64,000 bases of DNA, taken from Pseudomonas purpurea. Lineage in GTDB: Bacteria; Pseudomonadota; Gammaproteobacteria; Pseudomonadales; Pseudomonadaceae. Positions 43,135 through 51,735 of the stretch are shown one piece after another. Every line of letters begins with the position of its first letter. The stretch's first letter is position 1. The stretch covers positions 3,529,001 to 3,593,000 of the forward strand of contig NZ_CP150918.1 of the NCBI RefSeq assembly GCF_039908635.1. The letters are read 5' to 3'. Below the pieces are notes generated by a model. That model was given only the letters and a program-made list of their open reading frames with translations, was not told the origin of the DNA and did no database searches. Position numbers and translations under genes: made by a program.

Positions 43135-44313
43135 TCAGGCCCTGCGTGCCTGAAGTACCGAGGCGTAGTTGGCAACCGCCATGCCACCCATGTTGAACAC
43201 CAGGCCAAACTCGGGATTCGGCACAGCCAGGCCAATGGGATTGCCCGTCAACTGCCGAAAGGCCAGCGCGTGCATCGACACACCCGTTGCACCCACCGGA
43301 TGACCCTTGGCCTTGAGCCCGCCAGACAGGTTCACCGGCAGGCGACCGCCCGCCCGCACGATGCCATCATCCAGGGCTCGATGCCCCTCACCTTTGGGCG
43401 CCAGGCCCATGGCTTCGTAGATCAGCAGCTCGGCGATGGTGAAACAGTCATGGACCTCGGCAAAGCTCAGGTCGGCCAACGTGACATTGGCTGCGCGCAG
43501 CGCGGAATGGATCGCACGCTGCGGGCCTTCAAACGCGAGAAAGTCGCGTTGGGCAATCGGCAGAAAATCGTTGACCTGGGTCACCGCACGAATCAGCACT
43601 TCCCGACGGAATTGCCGGGCACGCCTGGACGATGCCAGCACAATGGCAGACGCGCCATCGCTGATCAGCGAACAATCGGTCAGGCGCAGCGACTCGGCAA
43701 TGTAGGGATTGCTCTTGGACACGTTGTTGCAATGCTCGAAATCCATGACCTTGCGCATCTGCGCCAAGGGGTTGGCCATGGCATTGGAGTGGTTCTTGGT
43801 GGCGATGGCGGCCATGGACGCCAAGGGGCACTGATGACGGTCACGGTATTGTTGCGCGGCCAGGCCGAACAATTGCGGAAAGCTGAGCCCGGCCTCCTCG
43901 GCGTCATTCTGGTAACCGGCACCGGCCAGGGCCTTGGTGACGTCAGCCGTGGAGTTGGAGGTCATTTTTTCCGCGCCCACGACCAGCACCAGCTCGGCGG
44001 AGCCCGAGAGGATTGCATTGATGCCCGCGTGAATCGCCGCCGAACCCGAGGCACAGGCATTTTCACAGCGGGTCGCGGGTTTGAAACGCAAGCCCGGGTC
44101 GGCTTGCAGCATCAGCGACGAGGCAAAACCGTCCGCCACCATTCCCGAATTGAAATGCCCGAGGAACAGAGCGTCGATTTCCGAGGCGTCGATGGCGGCG
44201 TCCGCCAGGGCTTCGCGGGTGACCTGGACGATAAGGTCTTCCAGCGTGGAATCGTCCAGGCGACCAAAACGGGTGTGACCGGCAGCAACAATGGATACGG
44301 AATCATGGGGCAT
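43135..44313 (-). CDS. Thiolase-family acetyl-CoA acetyltransferase (SCP-x-like)
   Basis: A 392-residue thiolase. The nucleophilic Cys lies in TRCENACASGSAAIHAG and the His in GGLKAKGHPVGATGVSMHAL. The C-terminal CxG element of classical thiolases reads FNMGGM, without Cys, as in SCP-x-like and side-chain thiolases. ATG 44313 starts the family's normal N-terminus (SIVAAGHTRFGRLDD). It ends 2 nt before the ligase start. Likely cleaves the beta-keto acyl-CoA from the neighbouring ligase pathway. Confidence 0.88.
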   Translation of the reverse strand: MPHDSVSIVAAGHTRFGRLDDSTLEDLIVQVTREALADAAIDASEIDALFLGHFNSGMVADGFASSLMLQADPGLRFKPATRCENACASGSAAIHAGINAILSGSAELVLVVGAEKMTSNSTADVTKALAGAGYQNDAEEAGLSFPQLFGLAAQQYRDRHQCPLASMAAIATKNHSNAMANPLAQMRKVMDFEHCNNVSKSNPYIAESLRLTDCSLISDGASAIVLASSRRARQFRREVLIRAVTQVNDFLPIAQRDFLAFEGPQRAIHSALRAANVTLADLSFAEVHDCFTIAELLIYEAMGLAPKGEGHRALDDGIVRAGGRLPVNLSGGLKAKGHPVGATGVSMHALAFRQLTGNPIGLAVPNPEFGLVFNMGGMAVANYASVLQARRA

Positions 44314-44446
44314 GGCAATTTTCTTCTTTGCTTGGAGCAGGCATTCCTTACAATGACCCACCACCCGGATCGCCCGCTAGTTCGTGCAACTACGTACACG
44401 AGTAAGTAGCCGTCAAAATCGGATCCAAATCGAGGCAGGATGCCCA

Positions 44447-45019
44447 ATGACCGTCTTCACGCAGCAACTCAAAGACCTTGAGCGCCTGGCCTTCCAGGTG
44501 TCGCCAGCCCCGCAACTCATCACCAGTCACCGCTTGATGCTCGATTGCAACGAGGCATTTCTGCAGCTCTTCGGCTACCCGCGTGAAGAACTGCTGGGGC
44601 ATCTGACCCTGCTGATTTATCCCTCCCAGGCGGACTACAAGAGCATCGGCAATCGCAGCCAGACCTGGCTGCGCAACAGCAAGAACAGCTCCTATTCCGA
44701 TGAACGCTTCATGCAGCACAAAAACGGCGAAGTGTTCTGGGCCAGGTCACATGGCTACTCCCTGACCCCGGACGATCCGTTCAAGCTGATGGTCTGGCAC
44801 TTCGAGCGCATGGACCGGGTCCACCACGCGACGGTGAACCTCACGCCCCGCGAGCGTGAAATCTCGATGCACATTGTCAACGGCCTGACCTGCAAGGAAG
44901 TGGCGAAAAAACTGGTGATTTCCCACAGAACCGTGGAAGTCCATCGCGCACGCCTGATGAAAAAACTGCACGCCAAGAACAGCGCGGAGCTGGTCTCGAA
45001 GATCATTTTCGTCAATTGA
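44447..45019 (+). CDS. PAS-domain LuxR-family transcriptional regulator
   Basis: A 190-residue regulator. A PAS domain (about 10-120; LMLDCNEAFLQLFGYPREEL, KNGEVFWARSHG) is followed by a LuxR/GerE HTH (LTPREREISMHIVNGLTCKE, VAKKLVISHRTVEVHRARLM). ATG 44447 has AGGA at 8 nt. Divergent from the thiolase-ligase-MFS run across 133 nt, its probable target. The ligand is probably the pathway substrate or its CoA ester (inference). Confidence 0.9.
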   Translation: MTVFTQQLKDLERLAFQVSPAPQLITSHRLMLDCNEAFLQLFGYPREELLGHLTLLIYPSQADYKSIGNRSQTWLRNSKNSSYSDERFMQHKNGEVFWARSHGYSLTPDDPFKLMVWHFERMDRVHHATVNLTPREREISMHIVNGLTCKEVAKKLVISHRTVEVHRARLMKKLHAKNSAELVSKIIFVN

Positions 45020-45039
45020 CGAATCAGCCGGCAATCGGC

Positions 45040-45273
45040 TCAAAGGTTACAGCTGTACTCGTATTCGAACGGGTAGAACAGCGTATCCACCACCGCCGAA
45101 AATGGCGCATCGAACAGGACAAAGGGCAGCAAACGCCACTTGGACATCTCCAGCAATGCCCAATCAACGCGCACCCCGAGGTACGGGCACGGATGGTCAT
45201 CGAGGCGCATCAGTACGGCGGCGCATCCGCTCAGAGAGAGGACAGCGATCAACAACAGGCACTTTCGCAACAC
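45040..45273 (-). CDS. YceK/YidQ-family lipoprotein
   Basis: A 77-residue lipoprotein (LLLIAVLSLSGC lipobox). The family pattern is CPYLGVRVDWALLEM, with LFDAPFSAVVDTLFYPFEY. It is closer to the classic E. coli-type YidQ than the protein at 22705. Function unknown. Confidence 0.85.
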   Translation of the reverse strand: MLRKCLLLIAVLSLSGCAAVLMRLDDHPCPYLGVRVDWALLEMSKWRLLPFVLFDAPFSAVVDTLFYPFEYEYSCNL

Positions 45274-45422
45274 GTAACTTCCTTATTACTTTTTGATCTC
45301 GATGCTCATAGACGTTATCGCGATAGGTAAGTCACCCGATCTTCCGATTTCCGATGCAGCCAGCCTCCACAGTGGGTGCTATCGTGTCGCCCGCGTGAAT
45401 AATCAGGATCGATGGAGTCGAC

Positions 45423-45800
45423 ATGTTTTACCGGATAGCCGCCGACGGGCTGGTGCTGTTTCATCTGCTGTTCATTATTTTCGTGCTGTGCGGCGGGTTG
45501 CTGGCGCTCAAGTGGCGCCCGCTGATCTGGCTGCACCTTCCCGCAGCCGCGTGGGGAGTGGCGGTCGAGGTCTTCCAGTGGATGTGCCCGCTGACCCAAT
45601 GGGAAAACTACCTGCGCATGGCCGCAGGGCAAGGAGGTTACGGCGACGGTTTCATTGAGCACTATCTGATTCCGTTGATCTACCCGGCCGGGCTGACCCA
45701 CACTATTCAAATCGGCCTGGGTGCCCTGGTACTGACCATCAACGTGCTGGTCTACCTGCTGCACTTCAAGCAATGGAAAGCGAGGCGCGCGGCCTGCTAG
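45423..45800 (+). CDS. DUF2784-family membrane protein
   Basis: A 125-residue protein with four hydrophobic segments and the DUF2784 pattern: ADGLVLFHLLFIIFVLCGGL, WLHLPAAAWGVAVEVFQWMC, PLTQWENYLR. No known activity. A terminator hairpin follows. Confidence 0.85.
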   Translation: MFYRIAADGLVLFHLLFIIFVLCGGLLALKWRPLIWLHLPAAAWGVAVEVFQWMCPLTQWENYLRMAAGQGGYGDGFIEHYLIPLIYPAGLTHTIQIGLGALVLTINVLVYLLHFKQWKARRAAC

Positions 45801-45819
45801 TCCCAGGCAACAACGAAAA

Positions 45820-45843
45820 AGCCCGGCATCTCTGCCGGGCTTC
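45820..45843. terminator. Terminator between convergent genes
   Basis: AAGCCCGGC and GCCGGGCTT pair around ATCTCT, preceded by an A-run. It lies between the DUF2784 stop and the chitinase stop and can serve both. Confidence 0.8.
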
Positions 45844-45864
45844 CTGTTTCACTTCACATCACTT

Positions 45865-46926
45865 TCACGACAAGGTGGTCGCGGCTTCCTCAAGGGCAGG
45901 ATGCGCCTGAGCAGCAGCCACCCCGTGGATCAGCGGCGCATAGCGACGACTGAACTCCCAGTTGTAGCGGACACGGTCCTTGCTGATGCCATCGTCCCAG
46001 TTGATCGACCAGGTCATCAGGCCTTTGATTGGATGGCCCGCCGCATCGAGGCGCTTGAAGGCATTCACCACCGCCGCAGGGTTGATCACATAACCGGTTG
46101 CCGCTGCGTCGACGTTGGTCGGTAAACCGATGACCAGTTTGTCGGCCGGGATTTTGGTAAACCCTCGGGTGCCGGTCACCAGGCTGTCGGTCAGGTAGTA
46201 GAGGAAATCCTCTTTCATCGCATCATTGTTCTGCGCGAGCCAGGCCCCCTTCCCACCGTTGGCCTCAGGTGCCCAGACGCCGTCGCCGCCCTGGTTGTAA
46301 TACTGCGGGGCAATGAAGTCGTAATACCCTTCAAGCGCCTTGATGTAGGAGACGTACCTGCCGCCGGTCGTCAGGTACGGGAACTCCGGCGCCATGCTGA
46401 TGATGAAATGCTTGCCTTCGCCGGCATAGTGATCCTTGACCATTTTCAAGGCCACAGGCAGCACTGTCTTGTTGTCCGCATAATCGATGGCACTTTGTTC
46501 CAGGTCGATGTCCAGCCCATCAAAACCGTAGGTTTCCACCAGGCGAATGATTTCGTTGGCCATCGCCTGCTCGCTGCCTTTGCGCAGTTCGATGTGCGCA
46601 TCCGCACCACCGAGCGAGATCAGCACCGCACGGCCCTGGCTGTTCAACACGCCGACCTGGCGCCGGAACTCTTCATCGGACAGGTTGTAGGGCTTGAAGG
46701 TCGGAATCCCGTTGCCCTTCATGAATGCCACGGCAACCACGTTGTAATCCTTTGGAATGTCGACCAGGTTCAGGTTGGCAAACTGCCCACGCTGATAGCC
46801 GTCGCTTGGTCCTGCGGCCCAGTTATGCCAGAACCCCATCAGGATCTTCTTGCCGGCAATACTCGGCATCAACGAAGCGGCATCGCTGCGCTGAGACTTC
46901 AGTAGAGAAAAGTTGAAAGTTGACAT
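45865..46926 (-). CDS. Glycoside hydrolase family 18 chitinase without signal peptide
   Basis: A 353-residue GH18 enzyme. The catalytic motif DxxDxDxE reads FDGLDIDLE. Other marks are AVLISLGGADAHI, IISMAPEFPYLT, DFIAPQYYNQGGDG and GLMTWSINWDDG. It hydrolyses chitin. The N-terminus (MSTFNFSLLKSQRSDAASLM) is not a signal peptide and no chitin-binding domain is attached. It follows the LPMO gene by 47 nt on the same strand, forming a chitin-attack pair. Export would need a non-Sec route or lysis (inference). Confidence 0.93.
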   Translation of the reverse strand: MSTFNFSLLKSQRSDAASLMPSIAGKKILMGFWHNWAAGPSDGYQRGQFANLNLVDIPKDYNVVAVAFMKGNGIPTFKPYNLSDEEFRRQVGVLNSQGRAVLISLGGADAHIELRKGSEQAMANEIIRLVETYGFDGLDIDLEQSAIDYADNKTVLPVALKMVKDHYAGEGKHFIISMAPEFPYLTTGGRYVSYIKALEGYYDFIAPQYYNQGGDGVWAPEANGGKGAWLAQNNDAMKEDFLYYLTDSLVTGTRGFTKIPADKLVIGLPTNVDAAATGYVINPAAVVNAFKRLDAAGHPIKGLMTWSINWDDGISKDRVRYNWEFSRRYAPLIHGVAAAQAHPALEEAATTLS

Positions 46927-46973
46927 GTTCTAATCCTTGAGAACGTGTTTGGTTGTAGTTAACGAACGTGGCG

Positions 46974-47609
46974 TTATTTGAAGTCCACGTCGAAGGCCTG
47001 GTAGAACGCATTACCGGTGTTGGCAACAATCCACAGCAGCACAATCACGTGATGGCCCTTTTTGTTCGCCGGCAGTTTCACTTGATGGTCGACTTTGGCC
47101 TTGAGCACACTGCCGTGGGAGTAGTAAGGCACTTGAGTGTAAAAATCGTCGGCAAACGGTTTTGGCTCAAGTTGCGCACGGCTGATGCGTTGTTTCGGGT
47201 CCCAGCCATCCTTGGTGATGAACCAGCTGTAGCCGCGAGTGGTATGAGGCGCGGTGTACTGCCAGGTAACATTGAAAACCTGACCCGGGTCCACGTTCAG
47301 CAGCGGCCAGGTAAAAGGACGGTTGAGCTTTTTGCTCATTTCTTCGTTGGTGTAGTTGACGCAGTCACGGGCATCGGCCTTGCCACCGCTGAGGATAAAA
47401 CCATCGGCCGGAGGGGCAACACTGGGAGTGTCCGTCTGGTAAGGCGCGGGGAATGGCCCGGCAGTCAACGCGGGAAAGCCTTTGCCGCCTTCCATTTCGT
47501 TCAGCTGCCAGCCTTCCAGAAGACCCACGTCAATGGCGACAGAGCCGCGACTGGCCGGGGTGGTGACACGACCGTGTCTGAGTTGCGATTCGGTTTGTGG
47601 CTTGTTCAT
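46974..47609 (-). CDS. AA10 lytic polysaccharide monooxygenase (chitin-binding protein) without signal peptide
   Basis: A 211-residue AA10-type protein. The copper histidine brace should be His12 (RHGRV) and the His in PHTTRGYSWFITKDGWDP. Other marks are RDCVNYTNEEMSKKL, FNVTWQYTAPHT and VIVLLWIVANTGNAFYQAFD. The active His must become N-terminal, normally by signal-peptidase cleavage. Here only MNKPQTESQLR precedes it, with no hydrophobic core. Start ATG 47609 has GGAG at 8 nt; the in-frame GTG at 47618 overlaps that site. Paired with the chitinase. Confidence 0.88.
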   Translation of the reverse strand: MNKPQTESQLRHGRVTTPASRGSVAIDVGLLEGWQLNEMEGGKGFPALTAGPFPAPYQTDTPSVAPPADGFILSGGKADARDCVNYTNEEMSKKLNRPFTWPLLNVDPGQVFNVTWQYTAPHTTRGYSWFITKDGWDPKQRISRAQLEPKPFADDFYTQVPYYSHGSVLKAKVDHQVKLPANKKGHHVIVLLWIVANTGNAFYQAFDVDFK

Positions 47610-47737
47610 TTTTTTCACTCCGTTGATTAAGAAAGCTCCTTCCTGAGGAGCCCCTCCAACCTAACGGAACGACAAAAGTTGTCCACGGCCGCTTTTTCGG
47701 CAATCCGGGTGGACGTTTCGGTTTGGGCCAATGAATA

Positions 47738-47753
47738 CTGTATATACATACAG
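47738..47753. promoter_or_regulatory. Perfect LexA-type (SOS) operator
   Basis: CTGTATATACATACAG fits the CTGT-N8-ACAG LexA consensus of gammaproteobacteria exactly. Its flanks extend the palindrome to TACTGTATATACATACAGTA. It lies 129 nt upstream of the LPMO start (minus strand) and 183 nt upstream of the acetyltransferase start (plus strand), so the target direction is open. The rest of the 326-nt space has no gene. Confidence 0.75.
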
Positions 47754-47935
47754 TAAAACGAGTAGATTCCCACATCACGAGTGGCATAAGGACTACAGCC
47801 CGCACCTGAAAAAGGCCGTGTTCGATGCAGGCCCCTCCTGACGGAGTTTGCCCGCAACATCGATTCTCGTCTGCGACGGTACGCGGTAATCTCGTGGTCG
47901 GCTTACCCTCCAACACCGTCACAAGGACGTCGAAA

Positions 47936-48379
47936 ATGACATTGCGCATCGAGTTATCGCAAAACCCCAGTCCCGAAGAACGCCTGGCCATTCTCAAACC
48001 ACTGCGCGCCTACAACATCGCCAACGCTGGCGAAGGTCATCGCGAGGATATCGCCCTGCTGGTTCGCGACGAAGAGACTGACGAGATCCTCGGCGGACTC
48101 TATGGCAGTGTGTTTTACCAATGGCTGTTCATCGACTTGCTGTCAGTACCCGAACAGGCACGTGGTCAGGGCGTTGGCTCACGGCTGATGCACATGGCCG
48201 AGGCGCTGGCGCAGCAAAAAAACTGCGTGGGGATGTACCTCGACACCTTTGAATTCCAGGCGCCGGGATTTTACAAAAAGATGGGGTTCAGCGAGTTTGG
48301 GCACATGGACGACTATCCGCCGGGCCATAAGCGTTTCTTTTTCCAGAAACGCCTGACAAACGCCGGTCAACACGCATAA
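47936..48379 (+). CDS. GNAT-family N-acetyltransferase
   Basis: A 147-residue GNAT enzyme. Motif A is IDLLSVPEQARGQGVGSRLM with HMAEALA. The C-terminal part has YLDTFEFQAPGFYKKMGFSE and FGHMDDYPPGHKRFFFQKRL. ATG 47936. Acceptor substrate unknown. Confidence 0.88.
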   Translation: MTLRIELSQNPSPEERLAILKPLRAYNIANAGEGHREDIALLVRDEETDEILGGLYGSVFYQWLFIDLLSVPEQARGQGVGSRLMHMAEALAQQKNCVGMYLDTFEFQAPGFYKKMGFSEFGHMDDYPPGHKRFFFQKRLTNAGQHA

Positions 48380-48406
48380 GCGCGACGCGGCGCGGCAGTC
48401 ACTGCC

Positions 48407-48745
48407 TTACAGGCAAGCTGCCAGTGCCGCCAAACGACGCTTGGCTACCCAGTTGTCCTGGGGCGCGTAGTACTTCAAGGCGCCGTTCTGCACATCGATG
48501 AAGGACTCGGCCGATCGGGTGTAGACGGTAAAGCCACCGGTTTCGCCCGGTTGCAGGTAACCGCTGGCGTCGACACCAAACACCGACTCGTCCTGCCAGG
48601 CAAACTGCACGCACTGGGCGACGACCAGGTCAGGCTTGTTGGAGGTGAACGTCTGTTTCGGGCTCTGGGAACGAGCGTCCTTCATCGTGGAACCTGCGCA
48701 ACCGACCAGCAACACACTGGCCAGCGCCACCATCAAAATACGCAT
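48407..48745 (-). CDS. Hypothetical lipoprotein
   Basis: A 112-residue protein with a lipoprotein signal (MRILMVALASVLLVGC). The remainder (VVAQCVQFAWQDESVFGVDA, GGFTVYTRSAESFIDVQNG) has the look of a small periplasmic Pseudomonas lipoprotein family I cannot name. Convergent with the GNAT gene. Confidence 0.7.
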   Translation of the reverse strand: MRILMVALASVLLVGCAGSTMKDARSQSPKQTFTSNKPDLVVAQCVQFAWQDESVFGVDASGYLQPGETGGFTVYTRSAESFIDVQNGALKYYAPQDNWVAKRRLAALAACL

Positions 48746-48933
48746 TGTGTTTCCTTACTCGCAAAACGCCGACTGTATCACCGCAAGCCGTCGCCCCGCA
48801 GCACCCGGCGTGCGTGCACCGCCCCGGTGGCGCTCTGCTTTACTGCATATATACCGCGACAGACCGTGCCGATTCGCGCACCCTGTCGCGCCATAATGGG
48901 CGCCTCGCCCGTGAATCTTCTTTTGGAAAGCCT

Positions 48934-49182
48934 ATGACCCCCAATGCCGAGTTCTACAAACCGTCGACCGACTACGCCGACAAACTGATCAGCCAGATCG
49001 GCCAGACCCCGTCGTGGATCGCCAAGCGTATCGGCGTGACCGACAAGCGCATTCGTTACATCCTCGACGGCGAACGCACCGTCAAAGGCGAGACCACGCC
49101 GATCCAGATGACCTACACCGAACAGTTCGCCCTGGAATGTCTGGCGGCCGAGGCCAAGGCCAACAAGAAAAAAACCTCCTGA
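48934..49182 (+). CDS. Small HTH-like hypothetical protein
   Basis: An 82-residue protein with a helix-turn-helix-like stretch (LISQIGQTPSWIAKRIGVTD, KRIRYILDGERTVKGE), like Cro/C1-type repressors or antitoxin DNA-binding proteins, and a Lys-rich tail. GGAAAG precedes ATG 48934. No toxin-like partner is adjacent. Confidence 0.7.
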   Translation: MTPNAEFYKPSTDYADKLISQIGQTPSWIAKRIGVTDKRIRYILDGERTVKGETTPIQMTYTEQFALECLAAEAKANKKKTS

Positions 49183-49241
49183 CCCGCGTCAAGGCAACCA
49201 CTGGCAAGCCGCGCATACTTTCCCTTTGACAAGGATGGTCC

Positions 49242-49571
49242 ATGGCCCTCATCGAATCGCAACACGAACTGGCGCTGCAACGGTTTCTCAATGCCCGCCC
49301 GGCGCTGCGCGAAGCACTCGATAACCTCAACCCTCTGGCCGCCCAGGCCAAAGGCGAAACCATGGCCCACTACTGCAGCGAGCGGCTGCATGAAGCCTTC
49401 GAAGCCGAAGCCGAGCGTCTGGGCCTGTTCGCCTGGGAGTTGACGTTGCAGTTGACCGCCGCCACCGCCGAAGACTTTGAAACCCAACGGCGGGAGGTGC
49501 ATAAGGAAGTGGCGCAAATGGCCGGCATGGACTGGAAGGAATATTGCGAACTGCATGGCCTGGAGCATTAA
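49242..49571 (+). CDS. DUF6388-like hypothetical protein
   Basis: A 109-residue soluble helical protein (SQHELALQRFLNARPALREA, HYCSERLHEAFEAEAERLGL, FAWELTLQLTA). It resembles small conserved Pseudomonas proteins classed as DUF6388. AAGGA lies before ATG 49242. Function unknown. Confidence 0.65.
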   Translation: MALIESQHELALQRFLNARPALREALDNLNPLAAQAKGETMAHYCSERLHEAFEAEAERLGLFAWELTLQLTAATAEDFETQRREVHKEVAQMAGMDWKEYCELHGLEH

Positions 49572-49574
49572 CCC

Positions 49575-50279
49575 ATGCTGCCGTCCTCCCCTCATCGCGC
49601 CCACACACCCGGCCTGGTGCACGTACAGAAGTGGCGTGGCCGGATCGGATTGTGCCTGGTGGCGAGCCTGTCGGTACTGGCCGGGATGACCGACGCCATC
49701 GGCTTCATGGCCACCGGCGACTTCGTCTCTTTCATGAGTGGTAACACCACCCGCCTGGCGGTGGCCATCAGCGATGGCGATGTGGGGTTGACCCTGCGGT
49801 TGCTGGTGCTGGTCGCCATGTTCATTGCCGGCAACGCGTTGGGCGTTGTGGTCACTCGCCTGGGCGGGCGACGCGCCCTGCCCTTGATGCTGAGCATCGC
49901 CGCCCTGCTGTGCGGTGCCGCGGCGTGGCCATTCGAGGCGAAGTTTCCGGCATTGCTGGCAGCAATCATCGCCATGGGGATGCTCAACGCCGCCGTCGAA
50001 CAGGTCAACGGCTTGCCGGTCGGGCTGACCTATGTCACCGGCGCCCTGTCACGCTTCGGTCGGGGCCTGGGGCGCTGGATGCTCGGCGAACGGCGCAATG
50101 GCTGGCGGGTGCAGTTGATCCCCTGGACCGGCATGTTTGCCGGCGCCGTGCTGGGCGCCGTGCTCGAACACCGTTTCGGCCTGCAAGCCCTGTACGCCAG
50201 CGGCCTGCTGGCCGCTGTGCTCGGGGTGGTTTCGCTGAAGATTCCACGTCGCTGGCAACTGGGCTACATGCCGCGCTGA
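49575..50279 (+). CDS. DUF1275/YoaK-family membrane protein
   Basis: A 234-residue protein with six or so hydrophobic segments and the DUF1275 pattern GMTDAIGFMATGDFVSFMSG NTTRLA, VNGLPVGLTYVTGALSRFG. It starts 3 nt after the DUF6388-like stop. Possible transporter; activity unknown. Confidence 0.85.
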   Translation: MLPSSPHRAHTPGLVHVQKWRGRIGLCLVASLSVLAGMTDAIGFMATGDFVSFMSGNTTRLAVAISDGDVGLTLRLLVLVAMFIAGNALGVVVTRLGGRRALPLMLSIAALLCGAAAWPFEAKFPALLAAIIAMGMLNAAVEQVNGLPVGLTYVTGALSRFGRGLGRWMLGERRNGWRVQLIPWTGMFAGAVLGAVLEHRFGLQALYASGLLAAVLGVVSLKIPRRWQLGYMPR

Positions 50280-50344
50280 ATCGCCCTTCGCCGCTTCGGC
50301 GATAAAGCTTTATCATGGCCGCAGATTTGTTTTCAGAGTTCGCC

Positions 50345-50737
50345 ATGAAGTTCGCCATTGCGTTGTTTTCCGCAGCCCATGCGCCCTCCTCGCGCCGCGC
50401 CCTGCTGTTTGCTCGGGCAGCGCTGGCCGGTGGGCACGAGATCGTGCGGTTGTTTTTCTATCAGGACGGCGTTTACAACGCGTCGAGCACTGTCGTCACG
50501 CCACAGGATGAACAAGACCTGCCGCTGCAATGGCGCACCTTCGTCAGCAAGCATCAGCTCGACGGCGTGGTGTGCATTGCCGCCGCCCTGCGCCGTGGTG
50601 TACTCAATGAAGAGGAAGCCAAGCGTTATCAGCGCCAGGCAATCGATGTCAGCGCGCCGTGGGAATTGTCCGGCCTCGGGCAACTGCACGATGCCGTGCA
50701 AGACGCCGACCGTTTGATCTGCTTCGGAGGGCCGTGA
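50345..50737 (+). CDS. tusD: Sulfurtransferase complex subunit TusD
   Basis: A 130-residue DsrE-fold protein. It carries the sulfur-accepting Cys in LDGVVCIAAALRRGV. The start (MKFAIALFSAAHAPSSRRAL) matches the TusD family. With TusB, TusC and TusE it relays sulfur from TusA to MnmA for 2-thiouridine at tRNA wobble U34. First of a tight operon tusDCBE-ybiB; 3 nt separate it from tusC. Confidence 0.93.
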   Translation: MKFAIALFSAAHAPSSRRALLFARAALAGGHEIVRLFFYQDGVYNASSTVVTPQDEQDLPLQWRTFVSKHQLDGVVCIAAALRRGVLNEEEAKRYQRQAIDVSAPWELSGLGQLHDAVQDADRLICFGGP

Positions 50738-50740
50738 GGC

Positions 50741-51103
50741 ATGCCTAAATCCTTGCTGATTATCAGCCGACAGGCTCCCTGGTCCGGCCCCGCTGCCCGT
50801 GAAGCATTGGACATCGTGCTGGCCGGCGGCGCGTTCGATTTGCCGATTGGCCTGCTGTTCCTCGACGACGGCGTGTTCCAGCTCGCGCCGAACCAGAGCG
50901 CGACAGCCGTGCAACAGAAAGACCTGAGTGCCAACTTGCAGGCACTGTCGCTGTTTGGCGTCGACGATGTGTTCGCCTGCGGCAACAGTGTGCTTGAACG
51001 TGGATTTCCTCCATCCGGTCCCAATATGGATGACGTGCAGTTACTGACGCCGGAAGAAATCACCGTGATTATTGATCGTTATGACCAAGTGATAACCCTC
51101 TGA
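50741..51103 (+). CDS. tusC: Sulfurtransferase complex subunit TusC
   Basis: A 120-residue DsrF-like subunit (SLLIISRQAPWSGPAAREAL, AFDLPIGLLFLDDGVFQL, LFGVDDVFACGNSVLERG). It is a structural part of the TusBCD hexamer. Its last base is the first base of the tusB start. Confidence 0.93.
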   Translation: MPKSLLIISRQAPWSGPAAREALDIVLAGGAFDLPIGLLFLDDGVFQLAPNQSATAVQQKDLSANLQALSLFGVDDVFACGNSVLERGFPPSGPNMDDVQLLTPEEITVIIDRYDQVITL

Positions 51104-51403
51104 TGTCGACTTTGCATGTGTTGTCTCATTCGCCGTTCAGCGATAACCGGCTGACCAGTTGCCTGCGACTGCTGGGCACAAAAGACGCGCTGCTGTTATG
51201 CGGCGACGCGGTCTATGCCCTGCAAACCGCAACCGCGCCGTTCAGCGCACTTCAGGCGCGCAGTGAAACCCTGACGCTGTTCGTCCTCGCTGAAGACGTC
51301 CAGGGCCCGCGCCCTGCCAGTCCCTGACTGGGTCAAAAGCATCGACTACCCAGCCTTCGTCGAGCTGTCGATTCACTACGACAAGGTCAACAGTTGGCTA
51401 TGA
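51103..51403 (+). CDS. tusB: Sulfurtransferase complex subunit TusB (one-base frameshift as given)
   Basis: DsrH-like subunit (MSTLHVLSHSPFSDNRLTSC, LRLLGTKDALLLCGDAVYAL). As given, the frame ends at 51327 after LAEDVQG. The +1 frame continues with the expected family ending RALPVPDWVKSIDYPAFVEL and HYDKVNSWL, to a stop at 51401-51403 that overlaps tusE as ATGA. One extra G in CCAGGGCCCG (51303-51305) accounts for the break. Repaired length is about 99 residues, normal for TusB. The intact operon around it argues for sequence error. Confidence 0.85.
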
Positions 51404-51735
51404 ATGCGCTCACCGTAGGTGCCCGCCACATCGGTCTGGACAAGGACGGTTATCTGCTGGACCTGGATGACTGGTCCCCTGACGTCGCCAGCGCCCTGGC
51501 CGCCGCCGAAGACCTGGAACTGAGCCCTGAACACTGGGAAGTCCTCGAACTGCTGCGCGGTTTTTATCAGGAGTTCCAGCTGTCCCCGGCGACTCGCCCG
51601 CTGATCAAGTACACCGCGCTCAAACTGGGCCCGGACAAAGGCAACAGCCTGCACCTGAACCGACTGTTCAAAGGCACTCCTGCCAAACTTGCCGCCAAGC
51701 TGGCGGGCCTGCCAAAGCCGACCAATTGTCTATGA
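51400..51735 (+). CDS. tusE: Sulfur relay protein TusE/DsrC
   Basis: A 111-residue DsrC-fold protein (YLLDLDDWSPDVASALAAAE, LSPEHWEVLELLRGFYQEFQ, GTPAKLAAKLAGLPKPTNCL) with the conserved penultimate Cys that accepts persulfide. ATG 51400 overlaps the repaired tusB stop. Its own stop overlaps ybiB as ATGA. Confidence 0.93.
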   Translation: MNALTVGARHIGLDKDGYLLDLDDWSPDVASALAAAEDLELSPEHWEVLELLRGFYQEFQLSPATRPLIKYTALKLGPDKGNSLHLNRLFKGTPAKLAAKLAGLPKPTNCL

